A stretch of 64,000 nucleotides of DNA from Psoroptes ovis (taxonomy: Eukaryota; Arthropoda; Arachnida; Sarcoptiformes; Psoroptidae): assembly GCA_002943765.1 (NCBI GenBank), contig PQWQ01000013.1, forward strand, positions 372,001 through 436,000, read 5' to 3'. The notes below the pieces were generated by a model. It was not told the origin of the DNA. It ran no database searches and worked only from the letters and a program-made list of their open reading frames with translations. This document shows positions 48,695-61,720 of this stretch, piece by piece. The first letter of the stretch is position 1; every line of letters starts with the position of its first letter. Position numbers and translations under genes: made by a program.

Positions 48695-49380
48695 TGTTTG
48701 AATTAATACAATCATTAATGAATACGGTAACAACCGTTGATAGTGAGCCATCATCACTACAATCATCATCATCATCATCATCAAATTTTTGGAATATAAC
48801 AAAAAAATCTAATCCATGGTCAATACAAACAACACAGCAGAATTCATTTGAACAACAACATTCAGCAAATTTATGTAATAATGATGATAACAACAATAAT
48901 GATAAATATTCTAATTTAAAAGAATATACATTATCCGAAGTATCTGAACATTGGCAAACAAATGATTGTTGGATTGTTGTCGAAGATTTAGTTTATGATA
49001 TAACTGAATTTTTAGATGAACATCCTGGTGGTCAATACATCATAATGGAACATGCTGGACGTGATGCTACATTAGTATTTCGTGGCAGTCGTCATAGTGA
49101 AGATGCTTATGATATGTTAGATAAATATCTCATTGGTATATTAGTCGAGGTAAATAATTAATTGCAAATATAGCATTGAATTTTTATTTATTCACAATAT
49201 ATAAAATAATATATCATATTTCAACCTTCAAATTTTATTTAATTTTCTTTTTCTTTCTTGTTTTCTCATTGAAAACAGCATGAACGAATATATTGGAATC
49301 GACGTAGTCGATCAAATACAAACAGTTCAACACAAAGTAGTTTATATGGAAGTTCACCACAACCTTCAAAAGGTTTATAA
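48694..49380 (+). CDS. Cytochrome b5 heme-binding domain protein
   Basis: Two exons, 48694-49149 and 49279-49380, with donor GTAAAT and acceptor ACAG, give 185 residues. Residues 1-70 are Ser/Gln/Asn-rich and low-complexity. The b5 domain spans about 75-152: YTLSEVSEHWQTNDCWIVVE, then DITEFLDEHPGG with axial heme His110, and His134 in GSRHSEDA. The two His are 24 residues apart, the normal spacing. The tail is short, Ser-rich and ends PQPSKGL, with no hydrophobic membrane anchor, so the protein is predicted soluble. This differs from microsomal and outer-membrane b5. Electron transfer is the family role; the partner is unknown. Confidence 0.87.
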
Positions 49381-50670
49381 CGATTTCGGATAATTTATTT
49401 CATTTTTTTTTTCTTCACACTTTTTGTTCACCAAATTTTTTCTTAATGAAAATTTATTATTTATATTCATTAATCATCTATCATTTATCGATCATTGATT
49501 TTATGATATCATCATGAATGTGTTTATATTTACATAGATTTTCATTCATATTTTTTCCCCATTTTGAATTTGATGTTCTCATTTTTCCATTATCATTATC
49601 ATCATCATCATTACGCATATACACACAAGCACACATATACTTAATTGTATTATTATTTTACATTATTTCATATTATTGCTGACTATTTGAAATTCAATGA
49701 AATAAAATATTTTTAATTAATGAAAAATTATCAAAATTTGGTTTTACTTTTCAAGAATTGAAATTTAAAATTCATTTTTCAAAATTTATGGCGGAAAACT
49801 TTCTCTGTCTCTCTTGAAAAAAAAGATGATGCAATTTCATTTATTTATCTATTTTTTTTAATTTTGACAAGTTTTTTGCACTGCAGATCTCAAAGGAGAT
49901 CAAAATGATGACAGATGATTAATAATATATGTGTGTTGTATATGCTTAAGCTATACAGATATTGATGTATATAATTATAAACAATTTAAAATGTGTTTGT
50001 GATCAACATTTTTGTCTTTTTTTTTTGTTTTGTTTATAATCAACACATCCTACGTATAGGGTGTGTGAAAGTGTATTCTTTATTCTGATGAATGACATTA
50101 AAAATAAAGATGTGCAATTTACCATGAAGAATATTCTTAAAAAATAAATGAATGAAAAATAAACAAGTTTAAAAGAAGAAGAAAAAAAAATTATCCAAAA
50201 AATTTTCATTGCAAAACAATATCAAACATTTATGCAATTTTTCATGTGGAAATTGAATTTTACATTTGTGTCAATGTTTTTTTATCTCCATGTTTCGACC
50301 GAATAAAAGAGACCGATTGCCATTAAAATTTTGAAGAAATTTTATGAAATGAAAAATTGTTCCAAAATGGCAATCTAATATAAAAGATAAAATATATTTT
50401 CGAAATTCAATTTTATTTTTGAAATATTTTTTGCATTTTTAATGAGAATAAAATCTTTTCATTCACGAGACAAGAATTGATAATTTAAAGTCTTTTTCGG
50501 TTATTTTATTTATTTATTTATTTTTTTGAGTTAACAAACAAACTTTTTATTATTCACAATATTTTTCGTACATTTGAATTATTTAAATTGATTATTGTCA
50601 GTGCTGCTATTCAGATTTTTTTATTGAATTAAATTTTTCTTTTTTATTATTGTTGTTACCAACTCACTTG
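49381..50670. other. Intergenic region between convergent genes
   Basis: AT-rich sequence holding the 3' flanks of the b5 gene and the membrane protein gene. No further gene is supported. Confidence 0.5.
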
Positions 50671-51490
50671 TCATTGTGATAATTGTTTGCTTAAATTTTG
50701 TCGTACAATAAAACCTCCACGAAATGAATCATAAAATTGTTGATGATCATGTCCAAAATCTGGCGGTGAACGTATTGGACCTGAATCTAATAACAATAGC
50801 TTTTGTTGTTGATTTTGTTTAGAACTCGTATTATTTATTCCATTATAATCTTCATTTGATTTGAAAGATTGTATTGAATCAGTTGTTATTGTTGTTGCTG
50901 ATGATGACATAGATGATGATGATAGTTCATGACTATTATTAGGATTATGTCTTATCGAAGTACGAATTATGTTTGGATTGAACATTGCCAATTTTTTGCT
51001 GTAAATTTTTGCATCCATTGTTGATGCTTTTTTTGTTTTATTATAATCATTCATCATTAATAAATTGGCTATTTGATAGCGATTTTTATGATTCATAAAT
51101 GATTCGTTTCTTGGTACATACAATACTGTCATAATTATATTATAATCATGGACTAATTGGCATCAACTTAGGCAATTGATTATAATTGTATTATTACTTA
51201 CAATAAATTGAAAAAAATATAAATATAAATAGCATCATGACAAATGCAATCCATATAATGAATGGAAATGAAATTTTAGATGATTTCACCGATTGTTCTG
51301 GTGATGATCGTTCACCCCATGGTGTATCAATCAAAAAATTAGTTTTATAATCATTAATTGTAACATTAAAATGATTATCAATTGATGATGATGATGTTTG
51401 ATCATAATTTTCATCAAGATTCATGATGAAATTATTATGAAAAATAATAAATAATAAAATAAAAACTGTTTTAACAATAAAATTCATCAT
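50671..51490 (-). CDS. Single-pass membrane protein, unknown function
   Basis: Exon 1 is 51202-51490 (donor GTAAGT) and exon 2 is 50671-51125. The phases agree and give 247 residues. It has an N-terminal signal peptide (MMNFIVKTVFILLFIIF), a short Ser/Asn-rich outer part of about 50 residues, and a membrane helix FPFIIWIAFVMMLFIFIFF near residues 75-93. The long, Ser-rich cytoplasmic tail contains GPIRSPPDFGHDHQQFYDSF near the C-terminus, which looks like a conserved short motif. A second in-frame acceptor at 51152 would add nine residues after the helix. The topology is type I. I do not recognise the family. Confidence 0.65.
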
Positions 51491-52182
51491 TTGAATTTAA
51501 TCAGTTGACAATTTATTTTTCAGCCTTTCCCTATTAAAACGAAAATCGATTTCATTGAATAACAAAATTCTTCTAATTTATTCATTTTTTTCTCCGATTA
51601 CTATTCAAACAATAAATCAGAAAATGAAATCACAAATTTAATTAAAAATTCTAATCTTGTATTGTTGCGAAATGTATCAGCAACCACAAAACGCCATTTA
51701 ACAGCGATATTTTTCTGTTTTCTGAATTAAATTTTCCAAATAAACCCGAAACATTTCGTTCTAATCAATATTTGAATCCCTTCGACTCGTTTTCTCCCAA
51801 TTTTCTCGTTTTCTCAATGTCAAAAAAAATCTAATTTAAAATCATGTCTTTGATTAGATTCAATTTTTTTGCCAATGAAAAAAAGAGTAAAAAAAATTTT
51901 GACATGTGTCGATTGACAATTTCGGAATCGTCGTAAAATTAAATCGATTCGATTCATCTTTTTTTTTATTGTCAATGCCTGCTGTTTCATTTTGAAAATT
52001 TTCATTTTATTTTTCGATTATTTTAAATTACAATTCAATACTTTTATTTATATTGTTATAAACATTGAGATTTGCTTCTGCTAAGATTGAGATTCATAAA
52101 TAATTGAGGCGAAAAATAGATTATTGTTACAGATATAAATTATTATTGTACATGAACAAACATTTGATGAATGAGATTATCA
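51491..52182. other. Intergenic region
   Basis: Between two minus-strand genes. AT-rich and without supported features. Confidence 0.5.
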
Positions 52183-55100
52183 TTATTCATTATTATTATT
52201 ATTGACAGTCATTTGAATTATTATTGTTACTGAGATTATCATTAAAATGATATGTATATTATCAATGTTATGATTATGTTTTGAATCATTATTCCTATTA
52301 TTGATGAAATGATGAGCTTCCATTGAATTTGTTGTGAAATTATTCAAATTTTTTTCATGATTTATCATTAATAAAAATTCTTGTACCATTTTTGTATCAT
52401 TTTTTATTTCTTTGAAATCATCATCATTATTGTTGGCATTTTTGAAAAATATTTCGTCGTTGTTATTATCATTTGATTGTGATAATATGTCGAAATTTTG
52501 ACAAAATCCAGTTGATATCGGTTGAGCAGGCAAACCACGACTACAATGATACGTCGTTTGTTTTGTTTTTCATTTTTGATTAATTTGAAAAAAATGATAA
52601 AAATGAAATGAACTAAAATTTTTTGTCTTACCCCAACATACGACAACGTTGACCATGTAACCGATGTTGTATGAAATCATAGTCATTATCATTTACATGA
52701 CTCCAAAGTCTTTCTGCCATAGCCGATGCTCTTGGCCTATTTTTTTGAAAATTAAATTTGATTTCATATTCATTTGTTTAATTAATTTTAATAATTTAAA
52801 ATTCTCACCAAGTTCGAGACATAAAATTTGTTTGATCAATATATTCTCCCCATATGCATGCTTCACCGCCAATAACGTATTTTTGTTTTTGTTTATCATC
52901 AAAACCATCAAAATCATGTGGATCACAATCATAAATTTGTTTCCAATCTTGTCCATATTGTATTATATTCAAAAAATAACACGATGATAATATGACTGTA
53001 TGATTTGAACGTAATAATCTTTGTACATGAAATTTCCAATCACGTGGATCATCATCCAACAAACGATGATCTTTCCATACTTGAACTATAGTATCGATCG
53101 GTATTGATATATCTTTATCGAATGGATCTTGCCATATTATTGGCCGTGATTTCAATTTATTCACCATATTAATCATTTTTTCAAGATGATATTGTTCAAG
53201 TTTTTCAAATGAATGCATACGATTTGCACCCATAAATTGTCTTATTTGAGGATCATTAGTCCAACACTCATACGACACATCATCCATTCCTACATGGAAA
53301 AAAAAGATGGGAAAAAAACTATCAATAATCAATTGCATGAAATTTATCTCTCAACTCAATTATGAGGAAAGAAATCAATTAATAAAAAAATACTGATAGC
53401 AAACCTAAATGTATACAGTTTGAAGGAAAAATTTCTTTCAATTCCAGCAGAATTTTCTCCAAAATTTCATAAGTTGAATTATTGCTTGGATTTAAAATAT
53501 TTGAATAGATTTTTCTTGTGTTTTGTTCCGTTTCGACAGCTGTTTCAACGTCTATATTATCACCACCATCATCATTATCATTACATCCGGACATTATTTC
53601 TGAATTCAAGAGGGAAAAGAAATAATAGAACAAAAATAATTATTAATAATGATAATGATGATGCTTAATATCATTATTAAGCTTGAATATGTCAAAAACA
53701 GTATAGATTTGAAAACAAAAATCTATATATTTAAATTAAGTATGAAATGAATCCATGTTCCATTTAAAAAATTGAATTCCTAAATATTTTAAAGTTTTTT
53801 TCTCGTCTAATGAATGAAATGATAGCACCAAATTAAAACATAAAAAACTTTGACATTAAATGAGTAAAAAACATTAGTCTTTCAATTTTTTTTCCTATAA
53901 AATAAAATTACCAGGGAAAACTTTCGCTAATGAATGACCATGTGCTGGTGTATTCAACTCAAATATCACTTGTATGCCGCGTAATTTTGCTTGCTTAATT
54001 ACTTGGATGATATCTTTTTTTTGATAAACATGTCGATTACTGTATGATGCCTTTTCGAATAGGAAAAAAATGAGGAAATATTTTAAATTATCACCCTTTT
54101 TACCATTATAAAAATCATTAATTATGAATACATACAAAACGTGATATGTTTGGAAATATATCACTTTCGAATGGAAATGATTGGTCATCATTTAAATGCC
54201 AATGTAATATATTCAATTTATTGTATGCCATTGCATCCTAGTTATATTAAAATAATAAATGTTTATTAACAGATTCGATCATAATAATCGAATAATGATT
54301 ACCAAATTTTGTAAAATTATTCCAATAGGCAGATAATGTCTAGCTGTATCAATCATTATTGAACGATAACGAAATCTAGGCCAGTCCCATAATTGTATGA
54401 CATCGATTACAATCATACAATTCTGTTCATCAACATATAATAATTGACTAAATGTTTCTAATGATCTAATCATACCCCATATTGTTTTCGATTTTAATAA
54501 TGCTTTATTACTATTTGCTTCAATATTTATCTCATAACTTTCATCATTCATATTCAAATTATTTTCATTAACAAAATCAGGATAGTTATTTTCACATTGA
54601 TCAAAATCTACATGATCAATATGAATTTGTATTTCTTGCAAAAATTTTCTTTCGTCATTATCATCATTATGATTACATGTTTCATTATTGTTATTATTCA
54701 TCATAATATTTGTGTCGTGCTTTATCATTTGATTGATTAAATGACGATATTTATTTATATTATATTCGATTACATCACATTTCTTTGTTTTGTTTGTTTT
54801 ATTATTATGATTATTATTATATTCATTGTCATTTGTAAATAAATTGAAATCAGTTATTGGAAATCGGACACGATATGGTTGATGATTTTTATTTATTAGA
54901 TAACGTTCAGGCTCTGGCCATAATAATGGTCCAGATAGTGTTGGCTCCTATTTCAAAATAAAAAAAATCACAATGAATTTGCGTCATATGAATATGGAAA
55001 AATCGACTATATTTATTTTCATTTAAAATAAGAAAAAGAATAAAACCTACCAACAATGGATAATTTGGATTAATTGAAACCAAACGACATTCAATTAACT

Positions 55101-55278
55101 TTAGTATCATTGACAATGATAATGATAATAATGAATAAAATAATACCATATAATAACATCCATTGTTATTATTATTATACTGAACATTATTGGAATAAAA
55201 TTTATAGTTGTTCTGCACTTTATTATTATTATTATTATCTTTATTATCAAATCTCATTTCTTTTGTGAATAAATTCAT
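52183..55278 (-). CDS. GH20 beta-N-acetylhexosaminidase-like protein
   Basis: Eight exons: 55051-55278, 54303-54947, 54136-54237, 53912-54050, 53405-53599, 52809-53289, 52632-52736 and 52183-52540. Phases all match, giving 750 residues. The family removes terminal GlcNAc/GalNAc from glycans and chitin fragments. A hydrophobic segment near residues 44-62 follows an Asn-rich N-terminus and may be a signal anchor. The catalytic domain has [34 protein letters not shown] and [11 protein letters not shown], and ends [12 protein letters not shown] and RCRML. Key changes: the family HLGGDE is HLGMDD (residues 435-440), so the general-acid Glu is Asp440. DTPGH is NTPAH (358-362) and WQE is WQD491. Trp583 and Glu585 are kept. 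The C-terminus is Asn-rich with a hydrophobic [14 protein letters not shown] stretch. Activity may be altered or lost. Confidence 0.9.
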
Positions 55279-57657
55279 TGATTTATTTTTGTAATAATAA
55301 TGGTGGTAACAGTAAAAAACACTGGAAAAAACATTATATAAAAATAGAAGAAAATTTGAAAATTTTTCTTGCTATTTTGTGATTCCTTAGGGATTTGTGA
55401 ATGATTAAGATTCACATAATTTCACATAATAATGAACATGCATACATTGAAAAATATTTGAAATATTTATTCTTATTGAAAATTTATTGAGCTTTACATT
55501 AGATGATCAATTATCAGTGGTTTTTTTTCTATAGATGTTTTCTTCATTTTATGAATGGATTTTTCATTTTACTCCGAAAATAATATTAGCCACCAAACAA
55601 CATTTTGTAAACACATTGAAATATGATGAATGAATGATTGAATTAATGATTCATAACAAGAATGTCTGGAATTATTGGAATTCACCTTGATCATTTATTA
55701 TAAATTTTATCATCATCATTATTCGATATTGAGTTGTTGCAATTTAACATCGGAATGATCAAATATATAAAAATGAGCAACTAATTCATCACGGTGAAAA
55801 AAAACCAATACCATGACCATGATATAGAAGCAAACAATGTGCACCGAAGAATTCGCAATTGTTTTCGCTATGTTTTTGCATCGATAATTTTGTGATGCAA
55901 CAAAAAATCTGGAAAATACGAAATTATTGGTGATGCACGAATGTACAATTTTACTTTTCAATTGATTACTTCAGTTGTGTCTGATATACCTGTTGTATTT
56001 TTCATTTCAATTCATTATCATTATTACTACAATCATTATTATACATCATTATGAATGAAATTCATGCATCGTTAGCTATTACATACCTTTGTTATTTTTT
56101 TGGCCAGCAGTCGATGGGCAGTGTATGATTGTTTCGTTCTTTGTGTTTGAATAATTTTTCAATTTAAGAATCAATTTCAAAATTTCATTTGAATAGAAAA
56201 AATGAGCTAAAAGGTATACTTTGAATTGTGAAAAATTGAATATTTTGCATGCAATTTTCACTTGTCGATGATTACTTGATTTAATCATTTCTTTAAATCA
56301 TCAACAAATTTTCACAATGTTTATGACATTTTTCACTCATTCCAACTAACTCAAATTACCTATTTTTTTTCATCTCTTGGATGTGATTAATATTCATTGC
56401 TGTGGTTACGTCTCTATCAAATTTTGTTTTTTGGCGTAGTTTAATGACAACATTTTCAAAAGAAAAAATAAATTGAACACATTTAAGCAATAATTGTTTT
56501 GTATTTCAAATATATAATTTTATTATTAGGAGAAAATAAAAACAAAACGAATCGTCAGAGCTGAAACAATTGACCAATGGCCACTATTAATGATAATGCT
56601 ATGAGTGAATCATTTTTTTTATTAGAATTAAATCTTTAACATATCATTATTTGTTGCAAATGAAATTATTTTAAAGTCATTTTTGTTGCAATTCATTGCA
56701 ATTTTCTCCCATTTTTCTTTTCTTTCCAATGTTTGATTTGTTGAAACAAAAAGTTTGCACTATTCAATGATATTATAATCATAGCGAATGATAATTTGTG
56801 ATATTAGACAAATACAAATAGTTTGTCGCCATCAAATCAATGGATAATGCCTTTGGAAAATGAGCACAAATTTCTTGGAGAACCTAATGTAAAGCTAACA
56901 ACATAAACAAATGAATGGAAAAAATATAAAGTAACTTCAAAAAAATCATCATTGATTCAATAAAATACAATTGCACTAATCGATCAAATCGAGGATTGTC
57001 TATGTCGAGATTTTTTTATCGTTTTCTTAGCTGTCTTAGCTTGAAAATAATCTCAAATGAGATTTGAACCGGTTGGAAAAAAAGTTATTTATAAGTAAAT
57101 TTACATTCAATACAATAATCATGGGTCAATAATTATTATATTTTTTGAATTAGTCGCATTCAAACGGCGATAACCTAGAAAAACAACGACAAACTTGAGC
57201 CACATATGATCTACATTTTCTTATTTTGACATTCTGATTGTTTTTACAAGTTTTCCAGAAGTATATTATTTCAAAAAGTTTCATTTTATTTCCATTTACT
57301 TTCATTCACGATTTGGAATAGTTTCAATTCACAAAATTAAGAAAAAATGATTGAAAGTGTTGTCTTTTTATTTCATTTCTTAATTAGAAATTTTTTTCTT
57401 TGAAGAAGAAGAAGAATTTGCAGTACCATAAAGGAAGGAAAACTTATTTGAAATTTTCCATTCTTATGCACAAATTCTTTGCGGAATTTTTAGCTCCAGA
57501 GGATTTTTTCCGTTTTGTTTTCATTAAAATAATATTAATATTAATAATTGTGTATATTTTTATATCTAATAATAACGAATAGACTAAATCTACGATTATC
57601 ATCATTATTATTAGTATTTTTTATTGCGAATCTATTCATAATGAATTAAATTAAGAA
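55279..57657. other. Intergenic region, no gene seen
   Basis: Upstream of the hexosaminidase gene. AT-rich, with no supported ORF or RNA gene. Confidence 0.5.
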
Positions 57658-57662
57658 CAAAT

Positions 57663-57798
57663 TGTTAGCCGTTGTAAAAACGAATGATCGTTATAATTTA
57701 TTAAAAGACGTTGTAAAATATAAAATTTAAATTTTTAAAAAGGGGAGGGATTTAGGGGTTTGTTCACAAAGGACGTACGCCAATTATTTATTTCAACA
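57663..57798 (-). repeat. 3' LTR of the copia element
   Basis: Plus-strand sequence begins TGTTAGCCGTTG and ends TATTTCAACA. It is identical to the other LTR at 61733-61868. The gag-pol stop codon lies just inside it. Confidence 0.97.
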
Positions 57799-60700
57799 CA
57801 CCCTTCTAATTGGCGTCAGTCCACGAAAATTTTCAATTTTAATCTTGCCAAGAGGCTTTGTTAACATATCTGCAAGTTGTTCTGCTGATGGTACTTTGAT
57901 TACTTCGTTGTTTTCATGGCTGAATTCTTGTACTAATAATTTCTTATCGTACTCGAAATAACCGGATTGTTTAAATTCATTATTGTCCAGAATTGCTTTC
58001 GCTGCTCTACTGTCAATCATCAATTTCAAGTCAGCTTTTATATTCAATTCTGACAGCAGTTGTTGAATTGGTCTGGCTAGTCTCCAGGTGGACAGAGCTG
58101 CATTTAATTCAGCTTCGCATGATGAGTGCGGCATCCTCAATTGTTTCTTTGATGACCACAGCACTGGAGACTCATCTAATTGCACGATCGACCCACTGAC
58201 TGAACGCCCTTTTGGATCTGATTTAAAGCTTGCGTCAGTCCATGCATTAATTTTCCAAACCTTGACTGGTGTAATAATCAGTTTCATATCTTTAGTACCA
58301 GTCAAGTACCTTACGACCCTTTTGCATGCCATCATTAATGCATCGGTCGGTTTATCTGCGTACGATGTTAAATGTGATATGCACACAGAGATATCAGGTC
58401 TCGTGTGTGTGGCTACATAATTCAAACAGCCTAATAATTCTCTAACCGGTAGATCTTTATTAATTGGGCCAGTCGAATAATCTTCAAAACAGTCCATAGG
58501 CACATTCGTTGAATTGCACCCTTCCATTTTGAATCTTTCCATGATATCCTCAATGTAATCTTCTTGATCAATAGTTATCATGTTGTCCCTACAATCAATT
58601 TTCAGACCAAGATAAATATTACATTCTCCAAAATCATGGATATCGAATCTTCGTTCGAATTGGTTCATAACATCATCTATCTTGATTTTATCATTATACG
58701 CAATAATTATGTCATCGACATAAATAACCACAATCATATTATTTGAGTAGAATACACACTTATCAACCAGCGACTGTTTCAACTTGCAACTTTCAATCAG
58801 AAAAGTGCTTAGCGTCTCATACCACCTTCTCGGCGCTTCTTTCAAGCCATACAACGCTTTCTCCAACTTCCAATATCTGTCTGTAATACCTTTGGGGGGT
58901 ATAACATAAACATCACTTTCTAATTTAGAGTTCAAGAACGCTGTTGAAATGTCAAATTGTCTTATTTTCATTTTCATTGTCAAAGCATACGTTAAGATGG
59001 TCAATAACGTTGACATTCTCAGCGTAGGTGCGAATGTATTTCCAGTATTATATTGTTCAAATCCTCTCACAACACACCTAGCTTTGTATCTTCCATCGGA
59101 TTTTCTGGCGAACACCCATTTTGTTGTTAATGGTTTCATACCTGATAAAGGAAGCTGACCCACAATCTTATATACACCCTTCTGGGTCAGTTCATTCTTC
59201 TCTTTATCCATCGCCAGTTGCCATTTTTCATAATCATTCGACTTCATAGCTTCATCATAATTCTTTGGCGTTGCTGAAATTGTTTCCACATTCATTACTT
59301 TCACTTCATCCAAAACGATAGATTCTTTCTTCTCATTCATGATAGCTGGGAAACCCATAACATTCTCGTCAAAATCCACGTCACACGTTTTGAATGTTTT
59401 GTTGGATCTCGGATCTAATAACCAATAGTTTTTTGTTGTTTCTGTATAACCAACAAAAATGAATTTTTGACCTCTTTGATTAAATTTGGTCGCAATCATA
59501 TTATCGTTCATTCTCCAGTATGCCAAACATCCGAACACTTTCAGATGGTCATATGTTACACTTTTCCCGAAAAATTTTTCATAAGGAATTATCTTTGATT
59601 TTGTTGGCCATCTATTGATTAAATAATTAGCAGCTCTAACTGCTGTTGGCCAATATTCTTCAGGCATTTTGGCATTGTTGATCATTGTTCTTGCACAGTC
59701 GATGATGGTTCGATTTCGTCTTTCAATCTTACCATTTTGAGCCGATGTATGTGGCGTCGTGGTACAGAACAATATTCCTTTCTTCTTTAAATGATGTTGA
59801 AGCTGTTGATTAACGAACTCTGACCCATTGTCAGACAAAAATTCCTTTAGTTTACGGCCAGTTTGCGTTTCACAAAAATCAATGAATTCAATGACATACT
59901 TGACCGCTTCATTCTTCGTTTTCATTGGATAAACCATTCCATACGATGAATGATGCTCTACCAAATTCAATACATAAACGCATCCCGACATCGATTCCTT
60001 TAGTGGTCCGATAACATCTGCACTTATACGTTGCATGAAACGGAATTTCTCAAATGTTAACGGATGCGATTTACGAATACATTTCGACATTTTACATTCA
60101 GTACAGTTGATTGATGGAAAAGACGATGAAAAGATTCTTGATAATTTTTCGCTGCCTGGATGACCTAATCTTTTGTGCCACAACATAGATTTTTCATTAT
60201 TCTTAGCAATTAAAACAGAATTTGAAACATAATTTTTATAATCATTTTTATTAACTTCATCAACTTTGACATAAGAATTATCAATTCGTTTGGCTGTAAA
60301 AATTATCGATGATTTTGGTATATGAATATTAGCTTTTTCTTTATCCACTGCATAACAATTTGTATTCGTGAAGATCACATTCATATTTTGATCACAAATT
60401 TTGGCCACCGATATCAAATTATTTTTAAAATCAGGTGCATATTCTACATTATCAAGACTGATTTTATTACCACATTCACCATTTAATCGAACATTTCCAA
60501 TCGCTTTTATGTCACATATTTCGCCACTAGCTGTTGCAACACTTTTATTGATATCAACTGGCTGTTTAAGTAGATCGACATTATTCGTAAAGTGACCAGT
60601 TGATCCGCTGTCCATATACCACAAACACGAATTTTCATTCACTTTGTTTGTCACTGTCAGAGCCAGATCGTTATTCGTTTCTTGTTCAACATTGGATACA

Positions 60701-61590
60701 TTATTGACATTGCTGGTGTTACGATTCTTATTCATATCATTATTAATCTCACGTTTACCAAATTGTCTAGATACATTTCTGTTGTTCCATTTTTGAAAAC
60801 TATTCGATTTAGTCTGCTGTTTAAACGGACACCAGATAGCAATATGTCCCAATTTACCACAATTATAGCAGTTGGGAACTGGTTTGTCGATTTTAATATT
60901 TTTGTCACTGACCCGAAGACCAGTTTGAAACTCATTCGATATTTTGCCAATATTTTCTTTTTGCCATCTAAGACATTTGCTTACGACCAGGTCCCTAGCT
61001 GCATCATATGTCAGATTGTTTACTTCCAATTGGTCAAACATGTCCTCTTTGATCTTAGCATATTCATCTGGCAATGCCCTCAATACAATGCTAATCCATA
61101 TCGCATCAACAATGGTTGTGCCAGTCTCACACAATTCTTTACGTTTAATATCAAATTTAGCAAAAAATATGTTTGGATCATCATTCAAACTCATTTTGAT
61201 ATCATTCAATTCGAAGAATAATTTGGCAATTTTCGCCTGACTAATTTTATTAAAACGTTTTTCCAATATACGAATTATTTCATAAGGTATCTCTGTGTCT
61301 TTGACCAAATCTCGTAAATCCGCATCAATCATGAATTTAATGAATGCGGCTAATGATTTAAGTTGTTCTTTATTCGAATCATTAACACCACTTAACTTCA
61401 CTTGGAGTAAATCTGATTTACCATTGAATGTACACCAAAGCTTTACGTCGGATAACCATGATTTGTAATTTTTACCGTTGAATTTCTGGATGTCAACATT
61501 CTTTGAATTCATTATTTTATCAAATTCAGCCATTTCGTTGTTATTATTTGTCATTCGATGCGGTAATATTCTTAAATTGTAATTGTTCAT
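57793..61590 (-). CDS. Copia Gag-Pol polyprotein, 1265 residues
   Basis: One uninterrupted frame with domains in the Ty1/copia order. Gag is followed by a zinc knuckle (CYNCGKLGHIAIWC, about residue 240). The aspartic protease has DSGSTGHF (about 325). Integrase has an HHCC head (WHKRLGHPG, about 470) and catalytic residues in SADVIGP, FLSDNGSEF (about 585) and IERRNR (about 620). Reverse transcriptase has FDISTAFLN (about 880) and YVDDIII (about 958). RNase H has WTDASF (about 1120) and HSSCEAELNA. Integrase before RT distinguishes it from gypsy. All catalytic motifs look intact. There is no frameshift between gag and pol, so protein ratio must be set otherwise. The stop is inside the 3' LTR. 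Confidence 0.97.
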   Translation of the reverse strand: MNNYNLRILPHRMTNNNNEMAEFDKIMNSKNVDIQKFNGKNYKSWLSDVKLWCTFNGKSDLLQVKLSGVNDSNKEQLKSLAAFIKFMIDADLRDLVKDTEIPYEIIRILEKRFNKISQAKIAKLFFELNDIKMSLNDDPNIFFAKFDIKRKELCETGTTIVDAIWISIVLRALPDEYAKIKEDMFDQLEVNNLTYDAARDLVVSKCLRWQKENIGKISNEFQTGLRVSDKNIKIDKPVPNCYNCGKLGHIAIWCPFKQQTKSNSFQKWNNRNVSRQFGKREINNDMNKNRNTSNVNNVSNVEQETNNDLALTVTNKVNENSCLWYMDSGSTGHFTNNVDLLKQPVDINKSVATASGEICDIKAIGNVRLNGECGNKISLDNVEYAPDFKNNLISVAKICDQNMNVIFTNTNCYAVDKEKANIHIPKSSIIFTAKRIDNSYVKVDEVNKNDYKNYVSNSVLIAKNNEKSMLWHKRLGHPGSEKLSRIFSSSFPSINCTECKMSKCIRKSHPLTFEKFRFMQRISADVIGPLKESMSGCVYVLNLVEHHSSYGMVYPMKTKNEAVKYVIEFIDFCETQTGRKLKEFLSDNGSEFVNQQLQHHLKKKGILFCTTTPHTSAQNGKIERRNRTIIDCARTMINNAKMPEEYWPTAVRAANYLINRWPTKSKIIPYEKFFGKSVTYDHLKVFGCLAYWRMNDNMIATKFNQRGQKFIFVGYTETTKNYWLLDPRSNKTFKTCDVDFDENVMGFPAIMNEKKESIVLDEVKVMNVETISATPKNYDEAMKSNDYEKWQLAMDKEKNELTQKGVYKIVGQLPLSGMKPLTTKWVFARKSDGRYKARCVVRGFEQYNTGNTFAPTLRMSTLLTILTYALTMKMKIRQFDISTAFLNSKLESDVYVIPPKGITDRYWKLEKALYGLKEAPRRWYETLSTFLIESCKLKQSLVDKCVFYSNNMIVVIYVDDIIIAYNDKIKIDDVMNQFERRFDIHDFGECNIYLGLKIDCRDNMITIDQEDYIEDIMERFKMEGCNSTNVPMDCFEDYSTGPINKDLPVRELLGCLNYVATHTRPDISVCISHLTSYADKPTDALMMACKRVVRYLTGTKDMKLIITPVKVWKINAWTDASFKSDPKGRSVSGSIVQLDESPVLWSSKKQLRMPHSSCEAELNAALSTWRLARPIQQLLSELNIKADLKLMIDSRAAKAILDNNEFKQSGYFEYDKKLLVQEFSHENNEVIKVPSAEQLADMLTKPLGKIKIENFRGLTPIRRVC

Positions 61591-61720
61591 TCGATCAATT
61601 AATCAATAATCATACACAAAATTTCAATTATTCACTTAATTAATTGACAATCAGTTGAAATCAATTAATTCACAATCAAAAAAAAAAACACAAAAATTCG
61701 TTAAATTCAGTCAAATTTAG

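Noticed and set aside
60682..61240. 179- and 98-codon plus-strand ORFs
   Set aside because: Antisense of copia gag; no independent evidence.
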